Below the pieces are notes generated by a model that was not told where the DNA came from, did no database searches, and saw only the letters and a program-made list of their open reading frames with translations. Positions 17,523-24,892 of a stretch of DNA of 64,000 bases are shown here, piece after piece (positions within the stretch are counted from its first letter, which is position 1; each line of letters opens with the position of its first letter). A program made the translations under genes and the position numbers. The DNA is from Aurantimonas aggregata (GTDB taxonomy: Bacteria; Pseudomonadota; Alphaproteobacteria; Rhizobiales; Rhizobiaceae). Where the stretch lies: the NCBI RefSeq assembly GCF_010500835.1, contig NZ_JAAAMJ010000010.1:62001-126000 (forward strand), written 5' to 3'.

Positions 17523-17817
17523 TACCCCTCTCTTGCGATTTCTATCGTTTAGCGCCTTCGGCACTAAGCCGATGAAATCGCTTTCTCCCCCTCAAGGGGG
17601 GAGAGGGAGCCTGGGCGAGGGCGGTCGGCGCCAGCGTCGGCGATGACCCGCTCTCTCTCCCCTTGAGGGAGAGAAAGTCTTTTCGCGGTCTTGGGCCGAG
17701 GCTGGCCGAGGACCAGGTCGCAGAAAAGACAAGAGAGGGGTGCGGGAGCGTCGATGGCGGGCGCTGAGGTGAGCGGAAGCGAATACCCCTCTCTTGCCCC
17801 TCAAGCGGGGAGAGGGG
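17523..17817. repeat. Repeat cassette 2 (elements A3-B2-A4) downstream of terL
   Basis: The same architecture as the cassette at 14896-15249. A3 (17523-17607) is nearly identical to A1/A2, and B2 (about 17641-17751) matches B1 with a handful of substitutions. A4 (17784-17817) keeps only the two ends of an A element (ACCCCTCTCTTGC fused to CCCCTCAAGCGGGGAGAGG), an internal deletion. Cassettes 1 and 2 are in direct orientation and bracket TerS and TerL. Confidence 0.8.
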
Positions 17818-17880
17818 CCCGGCATCAACGGTGGCGGGGCGGTACGGGAAATCTATGCCGCGCGGGCTGACGTGGGTACA

Positions 17881-17910
17881 TTGTCAATACGGCACCGCTT
17901 GTGCCATAGG
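17881..17910 (+). promoter_or_regulatory. Candidate promoter/operator of the tacA-tacT operon
   Basis: TTGTCA at 17881-17886 could be a -35. GGCAC-CGCTT-GTGCC (17891-17905) is a 5-bp-arm inverted repeat lying over the spacer and the likely -10 region (near CATAGG). Type II antitoxins with ribbon-helix-helix domains usually bind such repeats for autoregulation. It is 58 bp upstream of the antitoxin ATG. Confidence 0.4.
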
Positions 17911-17962
17911 TTGCGAAGGCACCACGCATGATGATGCCTGATCGGTCTTGGAGGATCGGCCA

Positions 17963-18247
17963 ATGACAGCGGTGAAGAAAGCCAGCAACATCAATGTCCG
18001 CATCGCCAGCGACGAGCTGGCGCTGATAAAGCGGGCGGCGGAAGCTTCCGGCAAGAGCCTGTCGAGCTTCGTCATCGAGGCCGCGACGGCGAGCGCCGAG
18101 AAGGAGCTGATGGATCAGCGGTTCCTCCATCTCGACGCGGCGCTGTTCGACTCTGTGGCGGAGACGCTGGCGCAGCCGGCTAGGGTGCATCCAGAACTGG
18201 CGGCGCTGCTTCGGGATGACAGCCAGTGGGCGACTTCGAAGCGATAG
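17963..18247 (+). CDS. DUF1778 (TacA-type) ribbon-helix-helix antitoxin
   Basis: A 94-residue antitoxin of a type II TacAT-like module. The N-terminal ribbon-helix-helix reads KKASNINVRIASDELALIKR, with GKSLSSFVIEAATASAEKEL as helix 2. The C-terminal part (FLHLDAALFDSVAETLAQPA) is the amphipathic tail that in characterised members neutralises the GNAT toxin. ATG 17963 was chosen because GGAGG lies 8 bp upstream; the frame from 17948 has none. Its 3' end overlaps the toxin gene by 22 bp. The position inside a GTA cluster, between terL and portal, is unusual. Confidence 0.9.
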   Translation: MTAVKKASNINVRIASDELALIKRAAEASGKSLSSFVIEAATASAEKELMDQRFLHLDAALFDSVAETLAQPARVHPELAALLRDDSQWATSKR

Positions 18248-18747
18248 GGCTCTTTGCCCCCGAGCCGCTTACCGAAAGCCACAATTTCTCGGACTTTCGA
18301 TGCGGAAGGCCGAGTCTGGATGCGTGGCTGTCGGACAGGGCGCTGACCAACCAGAGCGCGAACTACACGCGGACCTTCGTCGTGCGCGACGCAGGGATGC
18401 GTGTGTGGGCCTATTATGCGCTGTGCGCCGGGATAATCCTGCGCAAGGACATGCCGCGCTCGCAACGGCCACACGGATCGCCGAGCGAGATCCCGATCGC
18501 GCTATTGGCAAGGCTTGCAGTGCACGAGGACCTGCACGGCAAAGGGATCGGAAAGGCGCTTCTGACCAATGCCCTGCGGAATGCCGCTTCCGCGTCGCAA
18601 GCGGTGGCGTTTCGCGCCGTCGTGGTGGATGCGCTCGATGCCGAGGCCGCAGGTTTTTATCAGAAGCTCGGATTTCAGCCGACCCCGATCAGCCCGTTGA
18701 AGCTGATCCTGCCGACGCAGGACATCCTGGCTTCCATGGGGGCCTGA
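18226..18747 (+). CDS. GNAT-family (TacT-type) acetyltransferase toxin
   Basis: A 173-residue toxin partner of the DUF1778 antitoxin. Family members acetylate the amino group of aminoacyl-tRNAs and stop translation. Motifs include FDCRxPSLD-like FRCGRPSLDAWLSDRA (about residues 25-40), LARLAVHEDLHGKGIGKALL (acetyl-CoA pyrophosphate loop, about 93-112) and the catalytic-tyrosine segment AAGFYQKLGFQP (about 143-154). All are present, so the toxin looks active. It begins within the antitoxin gene (22-bp overlap). A strong terminator follows 44 bp after the stop, isolating the module from the portal gene. Confidence 0.9.
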   Translation: MGDFEAIGLFAPEPLTESHNFSDFRCGRPSLDAWLSDRALTNQSANYTRTFVVRDAGMRVWAYYALCAGIILRKDMPRSQRPHGSPSEIPIALLARLAVHEDLHGKGIGKALLTNALRNAASASQAVAFRAVVVDALDAEAAGFYQKLGFQPTPISPLKLILPTQDILASMGA

Positions 18748-18790
18748 GCGGGCGAGCGGCTCCACCGCACATCCATCTGAGACCCTTCAT

Positions 18791-18814
18791 AACCTCGCTT
18801 CGGCGGGGTTTTTT
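18791..18814 (+). terminator. Rho-independent terminator between toxin and portal genes
   Basis: The stem AACCTCGC / GCGGGGTT (one G-T pair) closes a TTCG loop and runs into six T residues. A second hairpin, CCGACGA-GGCT-TCGTCGG, follows at 18821-18838. Read-through into gp3 must occur, or a second promoter must lie beyond, for the GTA genes downstream to be expressed. Confidence 0.75.
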
Positions 18815-18857
18815 GTTGCGCCGACGAGGCTTCGTCGGGGGGAATTCGGAGATCACC

Positions 18858-20060
18858 ATGCGCCTGAAGAGAACGATCGCCGGCTGGTTCGGCGGCGACG
18901 ACCCGCGTCCGGCCGGGCCCGGCGAGCGCAAGGGCGCGGGTGTGGCCGGCGGTGCGCTGGTGTTTTCGGGTGCCGGCGAGGACGGGGCGTGGCGCGAGAA
19001 GGGGTATGCGGCGCTGGCGCGGTCGGGCTTCATGCAGAACCCGGTGGTGTACCGCTCGGTGCGGCTGATCGCGGAGAGCGCGGCGGCGATCCCGACGGTC
19101 CTCTATGACGGCGCCGAGGAAGTGGCGGGCCATCCGATCATCGAGCTGCTGCGCCGGCCGAATGGCGGGAGCGACGGGGCGGCGCTGATCGAGGCGCTGT
19201 GCGGGCACCTGCTGCTCTCGGGCAACGCGTATCTCGAGGCGGCGGGACTGGAGGGCCAGGTGCAGGCGCTGCATGCGCTGCGGCCGGATCGGATCCGCAT
19301 CGTCGAGGGCCAGGATGGCTGGCCGGAGGCCTACGAATATCGCGCCGGGGCGGCGCTGCGGCGGATCGCGGCGGAGACGGGCAGCGAGCGGCCGCCGCTT
19401 CTGTTGCATCTGCGGCTGTTCCATCCGCTGGCGGATCTGACCGGCTACGCGCCGCTGGCGGCGGCGCAGGCGGCGCTGGAGCTGCACAATGCGGCGTCGC
19501 GCTGGAACAAGTCGCTGCTCGACAATTCGGCGCGGCCCTCCGGCGCGCTGGTCTACCAGCCGGCCGATGGCGGCAACCTCTCGCCGGAGCAGTTCGAGCG
19601 GCTGAAGGCCGAGCTGGACAGCGGCTATTCGGGGCCGGCGCGGGCCGGGCGGCCGATGCTGCTGGAAGGCGGGCTCGACTGGAAGGCGATGGCGCTGTCG
19701 CCGAAGGACATGGATTTCGTCGAGGCGCGCAACGGCGCGGCGCGCGACATCGCGCTCGCCTTCGGCGTGCCGCCGATGCTGCTCGGCATTCCGGGCGACC
19801 TTACCTACGCGAACTATGCCGAGGCGAACCGCGCTTTCTTCCGCCTCACCGTGCTGCCGCTGATCACGCGGCTCACCGGGGCAATCGGCGACTGGTTGGG
19901 CGGGCATTTCGAGGCACCCAGCCTGCGCCTTTCGGTCGATCTCGACCGCGTGGAAGGGCTGAGTGCCGAGCGCGAGGCGCGCTGGGACCGGGTGGCGTCC
20001 GCCGACTTCCTGTCGCGGGCCGAGAAGCGCGAGGCGGTTGGCTACGGCGCCGAGGGCTGA
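18858..20060 (+). CDS. GTA gp3, portal protein
   Basis: HK97-type portal, 400 residues, forming the dodecameric DNA gate of the GTA head. Recognisable family segments are FMQNPVVYRSVRLIAESAAA (about residues 58-77), HLLLSGNAYLEA (about 116), NKSLLDNSARPSGALVYQP (about 220) and NGAARDIALAFGVPPMLLG then IPGDLTYANYAEANRAFFR (about 292-330). The start is ATG 18858, inside the much longer open frame. Everything upstream of it is toxin-gene shadow and terminator. Length matches other GTA portals. Confidence 0.93.
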   Translation: MRLKRTIAGWFGGDDPRPAGPGERKGAGVAGGALVFSGAGEDGAWREKGYAALARSGFMQNPVVYRSVRLIAESAAAIPTVLYDGAEEVAGHPIIELLRRPNGGSDGAALIEALCGHLLLSGNAYLEAAGLEGQVQALHALRPDRIRIVEGQDGWPEAYEYRAGAALRRIAAETGSERPPLLLHLRLFHPLADLTGYAPLAAAQAALELHNAASRWNKSLLDNSARPSGALVYQPADGGNLSPEQFERLKAELDSGYSGPARAGRPMLLEGGLDWKAMALSPKDMDFVEARNGAARDIALAFGVPPMLLGIPGDLTYANYAEANRAFFRLTVLPLITRLTGAIGDWLGGHFEAPSLRLSVDLDRVEGLSAEREARWDRVASADFLSRAEKREAVGYGAEG

Positions 20061-20158
20061 CGGTTTCGGGCGCGAACGGGCGAAACCGGACGCGCAAAAA
20101 AGGAGCGGCGCCAGAGGCACCGCTAAAAAATCGACATCAAAATCAGGACGGGACGACC

Positions 20159-20230
20159 ATGCGGCGAGGCTGGGCGATTGTCAATCCGCGGCGGCGTCAC
20201 GCCGCCGTGCGGGGGGAGTGGAGGCGATGA
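20159..20230 (+). CDS. Possible 23-residue leader-type small protein between portal and DUF6107
   Basis: MRRGWAIVNPRRRHAAVRGE followed by WRR and a stop. The ATG is preceded by GGACGGGACG and the stop overlaps the next ATG (ATGA), the same coupling used by the downstream GTA genes. It is extremely basic. It may be a real small GTA protein, a translational-coupling leader, or noise. Confidence 0.35.
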   Translation: MRRGWAIVNPRRRHAAVRGEWRR

Positions 20231-20568
20231 GCGCGGAGCCGGCGACCGACCTGGCGCTGTGGCTGGCGAAGCTCGTCGGCGCCATTGCCGGATCGGCGAT
20301 CTCGGTCGCCTATCTCCTGCCGCGCGGACCGCGCGAGGCGGCGACGCGGTTCCTGACCGGGATCGTCTCAGGGCTAGTCTTCGGCCCACCGGTTGCCCTG
20401 ATCCTGGCCGAGCGGATGCGCATCGACGACAGCCTCTCGGCGATCGAGCTGGCGCTGATCGGCTCGGCCGTCGCCAGCCTCTGCGCCTGGTGGGGGCTCG
20501 GCGTGCTGCAGCGCTTTGCCGAGAGCCTGTTCCGGGCCCGGCCGGGATCGGGCGGAGGCGACAAATGA
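20227..20568 (+). CDS. DUF6107 family protein (GTA gp3.5 position)
   Basis: A 113-residue protein with three hydrophobic segments: KLVGAIAGSAISVAYLLPRG, FLTGIVSGLVFGPPVALILA and AIELALIGSAVASLCAWWGL. It is therefore a small integral membrane protein. DUF6107 members sit in this place in rhizobial GTA clusters, between portal and prohead protease. Holin-like behaviour is conceivable but unproven. Start ATG 20227; stop overlaps the protease ATG (ATGA). Confidence 0.72.
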   Translation: MSAEPATDLALWLAKLVGAIAGSAISVAYLLPRGPREAATRFLTGIVSGLVFGPPVALILAERMRIDDSLSAIELALIGSAVASLCAWWGLGVLQRFAESLFRARPGSGGGDK

Positions 20569-21074
20569 GCGGCCGTGCGCGGGCGTTGCCTATGGGCGAG
20601 CCGGGGGCGGCGATCCGCGGCTATGCGGCGCTGTTCGGCGATCCCGACACGGCCGGCGATTTGATCGAGCCCGGCGCCTTCGGCGCCTCGGTGCGGCGCC
20701 GCGGCACAAGCGGCATCCGCATGCTCTGGCAGCACGATCCGGCGCGGCCGATCGGCGTCTGGACCGAGATCCGCGAGGACCGGGAAGGGCTTTACGTCGA
20801 AGGGCGGCTGGCGCTCGGCACGCAGGCGGGCCGCGAGGCGGCCGAGCTGGTCGCCACCGGCGCGCTGGACGGTCTGTCGATCGGCTTCCGACCCCGGCTG
20901 GCCCGCCGCGGCGTCGGCGCGACGCGACGCCGGCTGGTGACCATCGACCTCTGGGAGGTCTCGCTGGTGACCTTCCCGATGCACGACCGGGCGCGGCTGA
21001 TCACGCCCGCCTTTCGCCGCCCGGCCATCGCCGGCTCGCTTCCATCGCCAACTGAAGAACGGGGACAAGCATGA
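20565..21074 (+). CDS. GTA gp4, HK97-family prohead protease
   Basis: A 169-residue serine protease that matures the capsid. IRGYAALFGDPDTAGDLIEP is the typical N-terminal segment. The catalytic His is in RMLWQHDPARPIGVW (about residue 56), the catalytic Ser in GALDGLSIGFRP (about 105), and LWEVSLVTFPMHDRARL closes the domain. It is translationally coupled to both neighbours by ATGA overlaps (20565 and 21071). The longer open frame upstream is shadow. Confidence 0.92.
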   Translation: MSGRARALPMGEPGAAIRGYAALFGDPDTAGDLIEPGAFGASVRRRGTSGIRMLWQHDPARPIGVWTEIREDREGLYVEGRLALGTQAGREAAELVATGALDGLSIGFRPRLARRGVGATRRRLVTIDLWEVSLVTFPMHDRARLITPAFRRPAIAGSLPSPTEERGQA

Positions 21075-22321
21075 ACGAGTTCTCTCCCGCCGCCCCGATG
21101 ACCAAGGCGGCGACGCCGGGCGGCCGCGACTCCCTCGACGACTTCATGGAGGCGTTCGAGGGGTTCCGCGAGGCCAATGACGAGCGCCTCGGCGCCATCG
21201 AGAAGCGCATGAGCGCGGATGTGCTGACCGAGGAGAAGGTCGACCGCATCGGCCGGGCGCTCGACGAGCAGGAGCGGCGCATGGAGCGGCTGGCGCTGAA
21301 GCAGCTGCGCCCGCCGCTGGCCGGCAACGAGGGCGGCGGCAGGGCGCTGCCCAGCGAGCGCAAGCAGGCCTTCGAGCGCTATGTGCGAGCCGGCGACGAG
21401 CGCGAGCTGCGGCGGCTGGAAGAAAAGGCGATGTCGAGCCTGACCGGGGCGGATGGCGGCTTCCTGGTGCCGGACGAGACCGAGACGGAGATCGGAAGGC
21501 GGCTGGCGGCGATCTCGCCGATCCGCTCGATCGCCTCGGTGCGCACGGTCTCGGCGGCGGTGCTGAAGAAGCCCTTCGCGATCACCGGGGCGCAGACCGG
21601 CTGGGTCGGCGAGACCGAGGCGCGGCCGCAGACGACGGCGCCGCTTCTGGCGGAGCTGAGCTTCCCGACCATGGAGCTCTACGCCATGCCGGCGGCGACC
21701 AACGCGCTGCTCGACGATGCCGCGGTGGATATCGACCGCTGGATCGGCGAGGAGGTGGAGCAGGCCTTCGCCGCGCAGGAGAGCGCCGCCTTCGTCACGG
21801 GCGACGGGGTGAACAAGCCGGCGGGCTTCATGACCGTGCCGACGGTGGACGAGGCGGCCTGGGCCTGGGGCTCGGTCGGCACCATCGCTTCCGGGATGAA
21901 TGGCGGCTTCGCGCCGGACACGGCGGCGGACGTCCTGATCGACCTCGTCCATGCGCTGAAGGCCGGCTACCGGCAGAACGCCAGCTTCGTGATGAACCGG
22001 CGGACGCAGGCGGCGCTGCGCAAGATCAAGGATGCCGACGGCAACTATCTCTGGCAGCCGCCGTCGAGCGTCGGGGCGCGGGCGACGCTGATGGGCTTTC
22101 CGATGGTCGAGGCCGAGGACATGCCGGACATGGCGGCGGGGTCGAAGGCGATCGCCTTCGGCGACTTCGCGCGGTTCTACCTGATTGTCGACCGGCAGGG
22201 CGTCAGGGTGCTGCGCGACCCGTATTCCGCCAAGCCCTACGTCCTCTTCTACACGACCAAGCGGGTTGGCGGCGGGGTGCAGGATTTCGACGCCGCCAAG
22301 TTCCTCGAATTTTCCGCCTGA
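21071..22321 (+). CDS. GTA gp5, HK97-fold major capsid protein
   Basis: A 416-residue capsid protein. Residues about 15-85 form a charged coiled-coil (the delta/scaffold domain: SLDDFMEAFEGFREANDERL). Then comes the mature shell starting near LEEKAMSSLTGADGGFLVPD (about 118). FVTGDGVNKPAGFMTVP and SFVMNRRTQAALRKIKDADG are conserved capsid segments, and GDFARFYLIVDRQGVRVLRD lies near the end. This is compatible with cleavage by gp4 at the end of the delta domain. The protein appears complete. Confidence 0.94.
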   Translation: MNEFSPAAPMTKAATPGGRDSLDDFMEAFEGFREANDERLGAIEKRMSADVLTEEKVDRIGRALDEQERRMERLALKQLRPPLAGNEGGGRALPSERKQAFERYVRAGDERELRRLEEKAMSSLTGADGGFLVPDETETEIGRRLAAISPIRSIASVRTVSAAVLKKPFAITGAQTGWVGETEARPQTTAPLLAELSFPTMELYAMPAATNALLDDAAVDIDRWIGEEVEQAFAAQESAAFVTGDGVNKPAGFMTVPTVDEAAWAWGSVGTIASGMNGGFAPDTAADVLIDLVHALKAGYRQNASFVMNRRTQAALRKIKDADGNYLWQPPSSVGARATLMGFPMVEAEDMPDMAAGSKAIAFGDFARFYLIVDRQGVRVLRDPYSAKPYVLFYTTKRVGGGVQDFDAAKFLEFSA

Positions 22322-22391
22322 CGATCCGGCCAACCACGACGAGAGGCCGGGCGATGGCGCCCGGCCGGCTTCTGATTTCGAGGAGACGACC

Positions 22392-22952
22392 ATGACGACG
22401 ACGATCGACCTCGGCGGCGGCGTCGAGCCGGTGACGCTCGACGAGGCCAAGAGCTGGTGCCGGATCGAGCGCGACGACGAAGACGGGCTGATCGGCGACC
22501 TGATCCGCGCGGCGCGCCAGGGCATCGAGGCGATGACCGGGCTGGTGCTGGCGAAACGGGTGTTCCGCCTGGCGCTGGACGATGTGCCGGCGCATGGCTG
22601 GATCGAGACGACCCAGCGGCCGCTGGTAGGGATCGTGGCGATCACCGCCTACGGGCCGGGGGGCGAGCCGGTGAGCTTCGACCCCGACGAGGCGATCGTC
22701 GAGCGGGCACTGGGGATCGAGGCGATCCGGCTGTCGCCGGCGGTGCGGGCGGCGGCGGTCAACGGCGTCGAGGTGGATTTCGAGGCGGGCTACGGCGAAG
22801 GCGCGGTGCCGGAGAATATCCGCGTCGCGCTGCGGATGATCGTCGCTTCGTCCTACGAGCTGCGGGCGGCGGTTGATCCGCAGCTGCAGCCGGCGGCGAT
22901 CCCGGCGCGGGCGGCGTCGCTGCTGGCGCCGTATCGGCAGGTGTCGCTCTGA
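22392..22952 (+). CDS. GTA gp6, head-tail connector (adaptor)
   Basis: A 186-residue protein of the phage gp6-like connector family that docks beneath the portal. VTLDEAKSWCRIERDDEDGL then IGDLIRAARQGIEAMTG is the N-terminal signature, and the C-terminal region VPENIRVALRMIVASSYELR is the conserved final helix. ATG 22392 has AGGAGACGAC upstream. Its stop overlaps the gp7 start (TGATG). Confidence 0.88.
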   Translation: MTTTIDLGGGVEPVTLDEAKSWCRIERDDEDGLIGDLIRAARQGIEAMTGLVLAKRVFRLALDDVPAHGWIETTQRPLVGIVAITAYGPGGEPVSFDPDEAIVERALGIEAIRLSPAVRAAAVNGVEVDFEAGYGEGAVPENIRVALRMIVASSYELRAAVDPQLQPAAIPARAASLLAPYRQVSL

Positions 22953-23284
22953 TGACGCCGCTGTTTCTCGATCCGTCGCTCTTCAGGAAGCGCCTGTCGC
23001 TGCAGGAGGCGGTGCTGACGCCGGACGGCGCAGGCGGGGCGTCGGAAGAATGGGTCGAGCTGCGCGAAATCTCGGCGCATGTCGAGCCGGTGGCGACGCG
23101 CGATCGCGAAAGGTTCGACAGTCGGGAGGCGACCATCACGCACCGGGTGATCTGCCGGGCGACGCCGGAGGTGACGCGCGGGCGCTCGTTCATGCTGGGC
23201 GCGCGGCGGCTGGTGATCCGGTCGGTGCACGATCCGGACGAGACCGGGCGGTTCCTGGTCTGCCGCTGCGAGGAGGCGGCCTGA
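22952..23284 (+). CDS. GTA gp7, head closure / head-tail adaptor
   Basis: A 110-residue protein of the phage head-tail adaptor (SPP1 gp16-like) family. Core motifs are RLSLQEAVLTPDGAGGASEE then WVELREISAHVEPV, followed by ITHRVICRATPEVTRGRSFM and RRLVIRSVHDPDETGRFLVC. It closes the capsid after packaging. It is coupled to gp6 (TGATG) and followed by another TGATG at 23281-23285. Confidence 0.88.
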   Translation: MTPLFLDPSLFRKRLSLQEAVLTPDGAGGASEEWVELREISAHVEPVATRDRERFDSREATITHRVICRATPEVTRGRSFMLGARRLVIRSVHDPDETGRFLVCRCEEAA

Positions 23285-23580
23285 TGCGGATCGCCGTGCG
23301 GGTGACGGTGCCGAGATTGCGGCCGGTTCGGCCGGTGGACGCGGCGGCGCTGCGGGATCGGCTGCGAGCGGTGCGGGAGTTGGTCGGCGGTGCGCCGCTG
23401 CCGCGGACGTCTTGGCTGCGGGAGGCGGCGGCGGCCATGCCTGCCGAGGCCGAAGGTCGCAGGGAAGCCCGTGATCCCGGGCAGGGGAAAACGCCGATCG
23501 GTGGGTTACGAAAATTTCAGAATATTTGCCGCGTCGGTCTCTTTCCCCGCGCGGCGATCAACGTATCTTACAAGGCATAA
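23284..23580 (+). CDS. Uncertain ORF between gp7 and gp8 (99 residues)
   Basis: The frame opens directly on the gp7 stop (TGATG), the coupling used throughout this cluster, and reads MRIAVRVTVPRLRPVRPVDA. The first half is Arg/Ala-rich with local codon use. The second half (after about 23480) is AT-richer than anything else in the cluster and looks non-coding. It could be a degraded HK97 gp10-type gene, which occupies this slot in phages, or a short basic peptide. It matches no family I know. Confidence 0.3.
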   Translation: MRIAVRVTVPRLRPVRPVDAAALRDRLRAVRELVGGAPLPRTSWLREAAAAMPAEAEGRREARDPGQGKTPIGGLRKFQNICRVGLFPRAAINVSYKA

Positions 23581-23605
23581 CGGAACGCGAGCGAGGATGG
23601 TGAAC

Positions 23606-24016
23606 ATGGCGCATCCGAGCGCAGAACTGCAGAGCGTGATCTTCCAGACCCTGACCTCCGATCCGGGCCTGACGGCGCTGCTCGGCGGTCCGAAAGTGTT
23701 CGACCGCAGGCCCGAGCAGGCGAAGTTTCCCTATCTCACCCTCGGCCGGACGGCGGTCGTCGACTGGTCGACCGGCACCGAGGACGGCGCCGAGCACATA
23801 CTGACGCTGCATGTCTGGGCGAAAGGCGGCGGCAAGCAGGAAACCTACGAGATCATGGACAAGGTGGTCGAGCGGCTCAACAACACGGCGATGGCGCTTG
23901 AAGGCCACCATCTGATCAATCTCCAGCTGCAATTCGCCGAGGCGCGGCGCGAGCCGGAATCGACGGCCTATCACGGCATATTGCGGTTCCGGGCGGTGAC
24001 CGAACCGGTCGCCTGA
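23606..24016 (+). CDS. GTA gp8, tail completion/terminator protein (DUF3168)
   Basis: A 136-residue protein with the DUF3168 pattern: SAELQSVIFQTLTSDPGLTA, VFDRRPEQAKFPYLTLGRTA, then HILTLHVWAKGGGKQETYEI. It caps the tail tube at the head side. ATG 23606 is preferred over ATG 23597 because GAGG sits 8 bp upstream. The preceding 100 bp are AT-rich and may carry a promoter. Confidence 0.88.
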   Translation: MAHPSAELQSVIFQTLTSDPGLTALLGGPKVFDRRPEQAKFPYLTLGRTAVVDWSTGTEDGAEHILTLHVWAKGGGKQETYEIMDKVVERLNNTAMALEGHHLINLQLQFAEARREPESTAYHGILRFRAVTEPVA

Positions 24017-24071
24017 CCGAGGGGCGCGCGGACGGCGCCCCTGAGACCAACAATCATCAGCAGTGACATCC

Positions 24072-24098
24072 AGGCGGCCCTTCGGGTCGCCTTTTTTC
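24072..24098 (+). terminator. Rho-independent terminator upstream of gp9
   Basis: AGGCGGCC-CTTCG-GGTCGCCT is an 8-bp stem with one G-T pair, followed by six T residues. It lies in the 121-bp gap between gp8 and gp9, similar in style to the terminator at 18791. Confidence 0.7.
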
Positions 24099-24137
24099 AT
24101 GGCCGGTGCACCGGCGCCGAGAGGAGGAACTTCCGAG

Positions 24138-24551
24138 ATGGTGGCCCAGAAAGGCAAGGACCTGCTCCTGAAGGTGGACGAGGCCGGCAATGGCGGGTTC
24201 GTCACGCTGGCGGGTCTCAGGACGCGGCGCATCGCCTTCAATGCCGAGACGGTCGACATCACCGACGCCGAGAGCGCCGGGCGCTGGCGCGAGCTGCTCG
24301 GCGGGGCCGGGGTGCAGCGCGCGTCGCTGTCGGGCTCGGGCATCTTCAAGGATGCGGCCTCGGACGCGGCGCTTCGGCAGATCTTCTTTGCGTCGCGCGT
24401 CGTGCCGTTCCAGGCGGTGATCCCGGATTTTGGCACGATCACCGGGCCGTTCCAGGTGACGGCGCTGGAATATGGCGGCGAGCACAATGGCGAGGTGAGC
24501 TTCGAGGCGACGCTGGAATCGGCCGGCGCGCTGGTCTTCGCGGCGCTCTGA
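24138..24551 (+). CDS. GTA gp9, major tail tube protein
   Basis: A 137-residue protein of the phage major tail protein (TP901-1-like) family. MVAQKGKDLLLKVDEAGNGG opens it, with FVTLAGLRTRRIAFNAETVD then ITDAESAGRWRELLGGAGVQ as the conserved core and GEVSFEATLESAGALVF as the final strand. ATG 24138 has GAGGAGGAA upstream, one of the strongest ribosome sites in the cluster, fitting a protein needed in many copies. Confidence 0.92.
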   Translation: MVAQKGKDLLLKVDEAGNGGFVTLAGLRTRRIAFNAETVDITDAESAGRWRELLGGAGVQRASLSGSGIFKDAASDAALRQIFFASRVVPFQAVIPDFGTITGPFQVTALEYGGEHNGEVSFEATLESAGALVFAAL

Positions 24552-24553
24552 GG

Positions 24554-24892
24554 ATGGCGGTGAACCGGCGGCGCGGCGAGGTATCCGCGATCATCGACGG
24601 CAGAGAGCGGACGCTCTGCCTGACGCTCGGCGCGCTGGCGGAGCTGGAGGACAGTTTCGCCGCCGACAATCTCGCGGACCTTGCCGAACGCTTCGGCCAG
24701 GGACGGCTGTCGGCGCGCGACCTTATCCGCATCATCGGCGCGGGGCTAAGGGGCGCCGGCGAAACGGCGAGCGAGGCCGAAGTGGCGGCGATGCGCATCG
24801 AGGATGGCGCGGCCGGGGCGGCGAGGGTCGCGACGAAACTGCTGACGGCGGCCTTCGGCGCGCCGGAGGAGAGCCCGCCCCCAAACCCTTGA
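24554..24892 (+). CDS. GTA gp10, tail assembly chaperone (frameshift donor)
   Basis: A 112-residue GTA_gp10 family protein, beginning MAVNRRRGEVSAIIDGRERT and containing LGALAELEDSFAADNLADLA and DLIRIIGAGLRGAGE. In tailed phages the gene pair at this position encodes the G/GT-like chaperones that coat the tape measure. It ends in PPPNP, encoded by CCG CCC CCA AAC CCT, which contains the slippery heptamer CCCAAAC (24880-24886). The next ORF is in the -1 frame and overlaps by 4 bp. A 184-residue fusion with gp10.1 is predicted. Confidence 0.88.
   Translation: MAVNRRRGEVSAIIDGRERTLCLTLGALAELEDSFAADNLADLAERFGQGRLSARDLIRIIGAGLRGAGETASEAEVAAMRIEDGAAGAARVATKLLTAAFGAPEESPPPNP

Noticed and set aside
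18675-20120. Long minus-strand ORF opposite the portal gene
   Set aside because: The portal protein is unmistakable on the plus strand; the antisense frame is Arg/Gln/Pro-rich noise.
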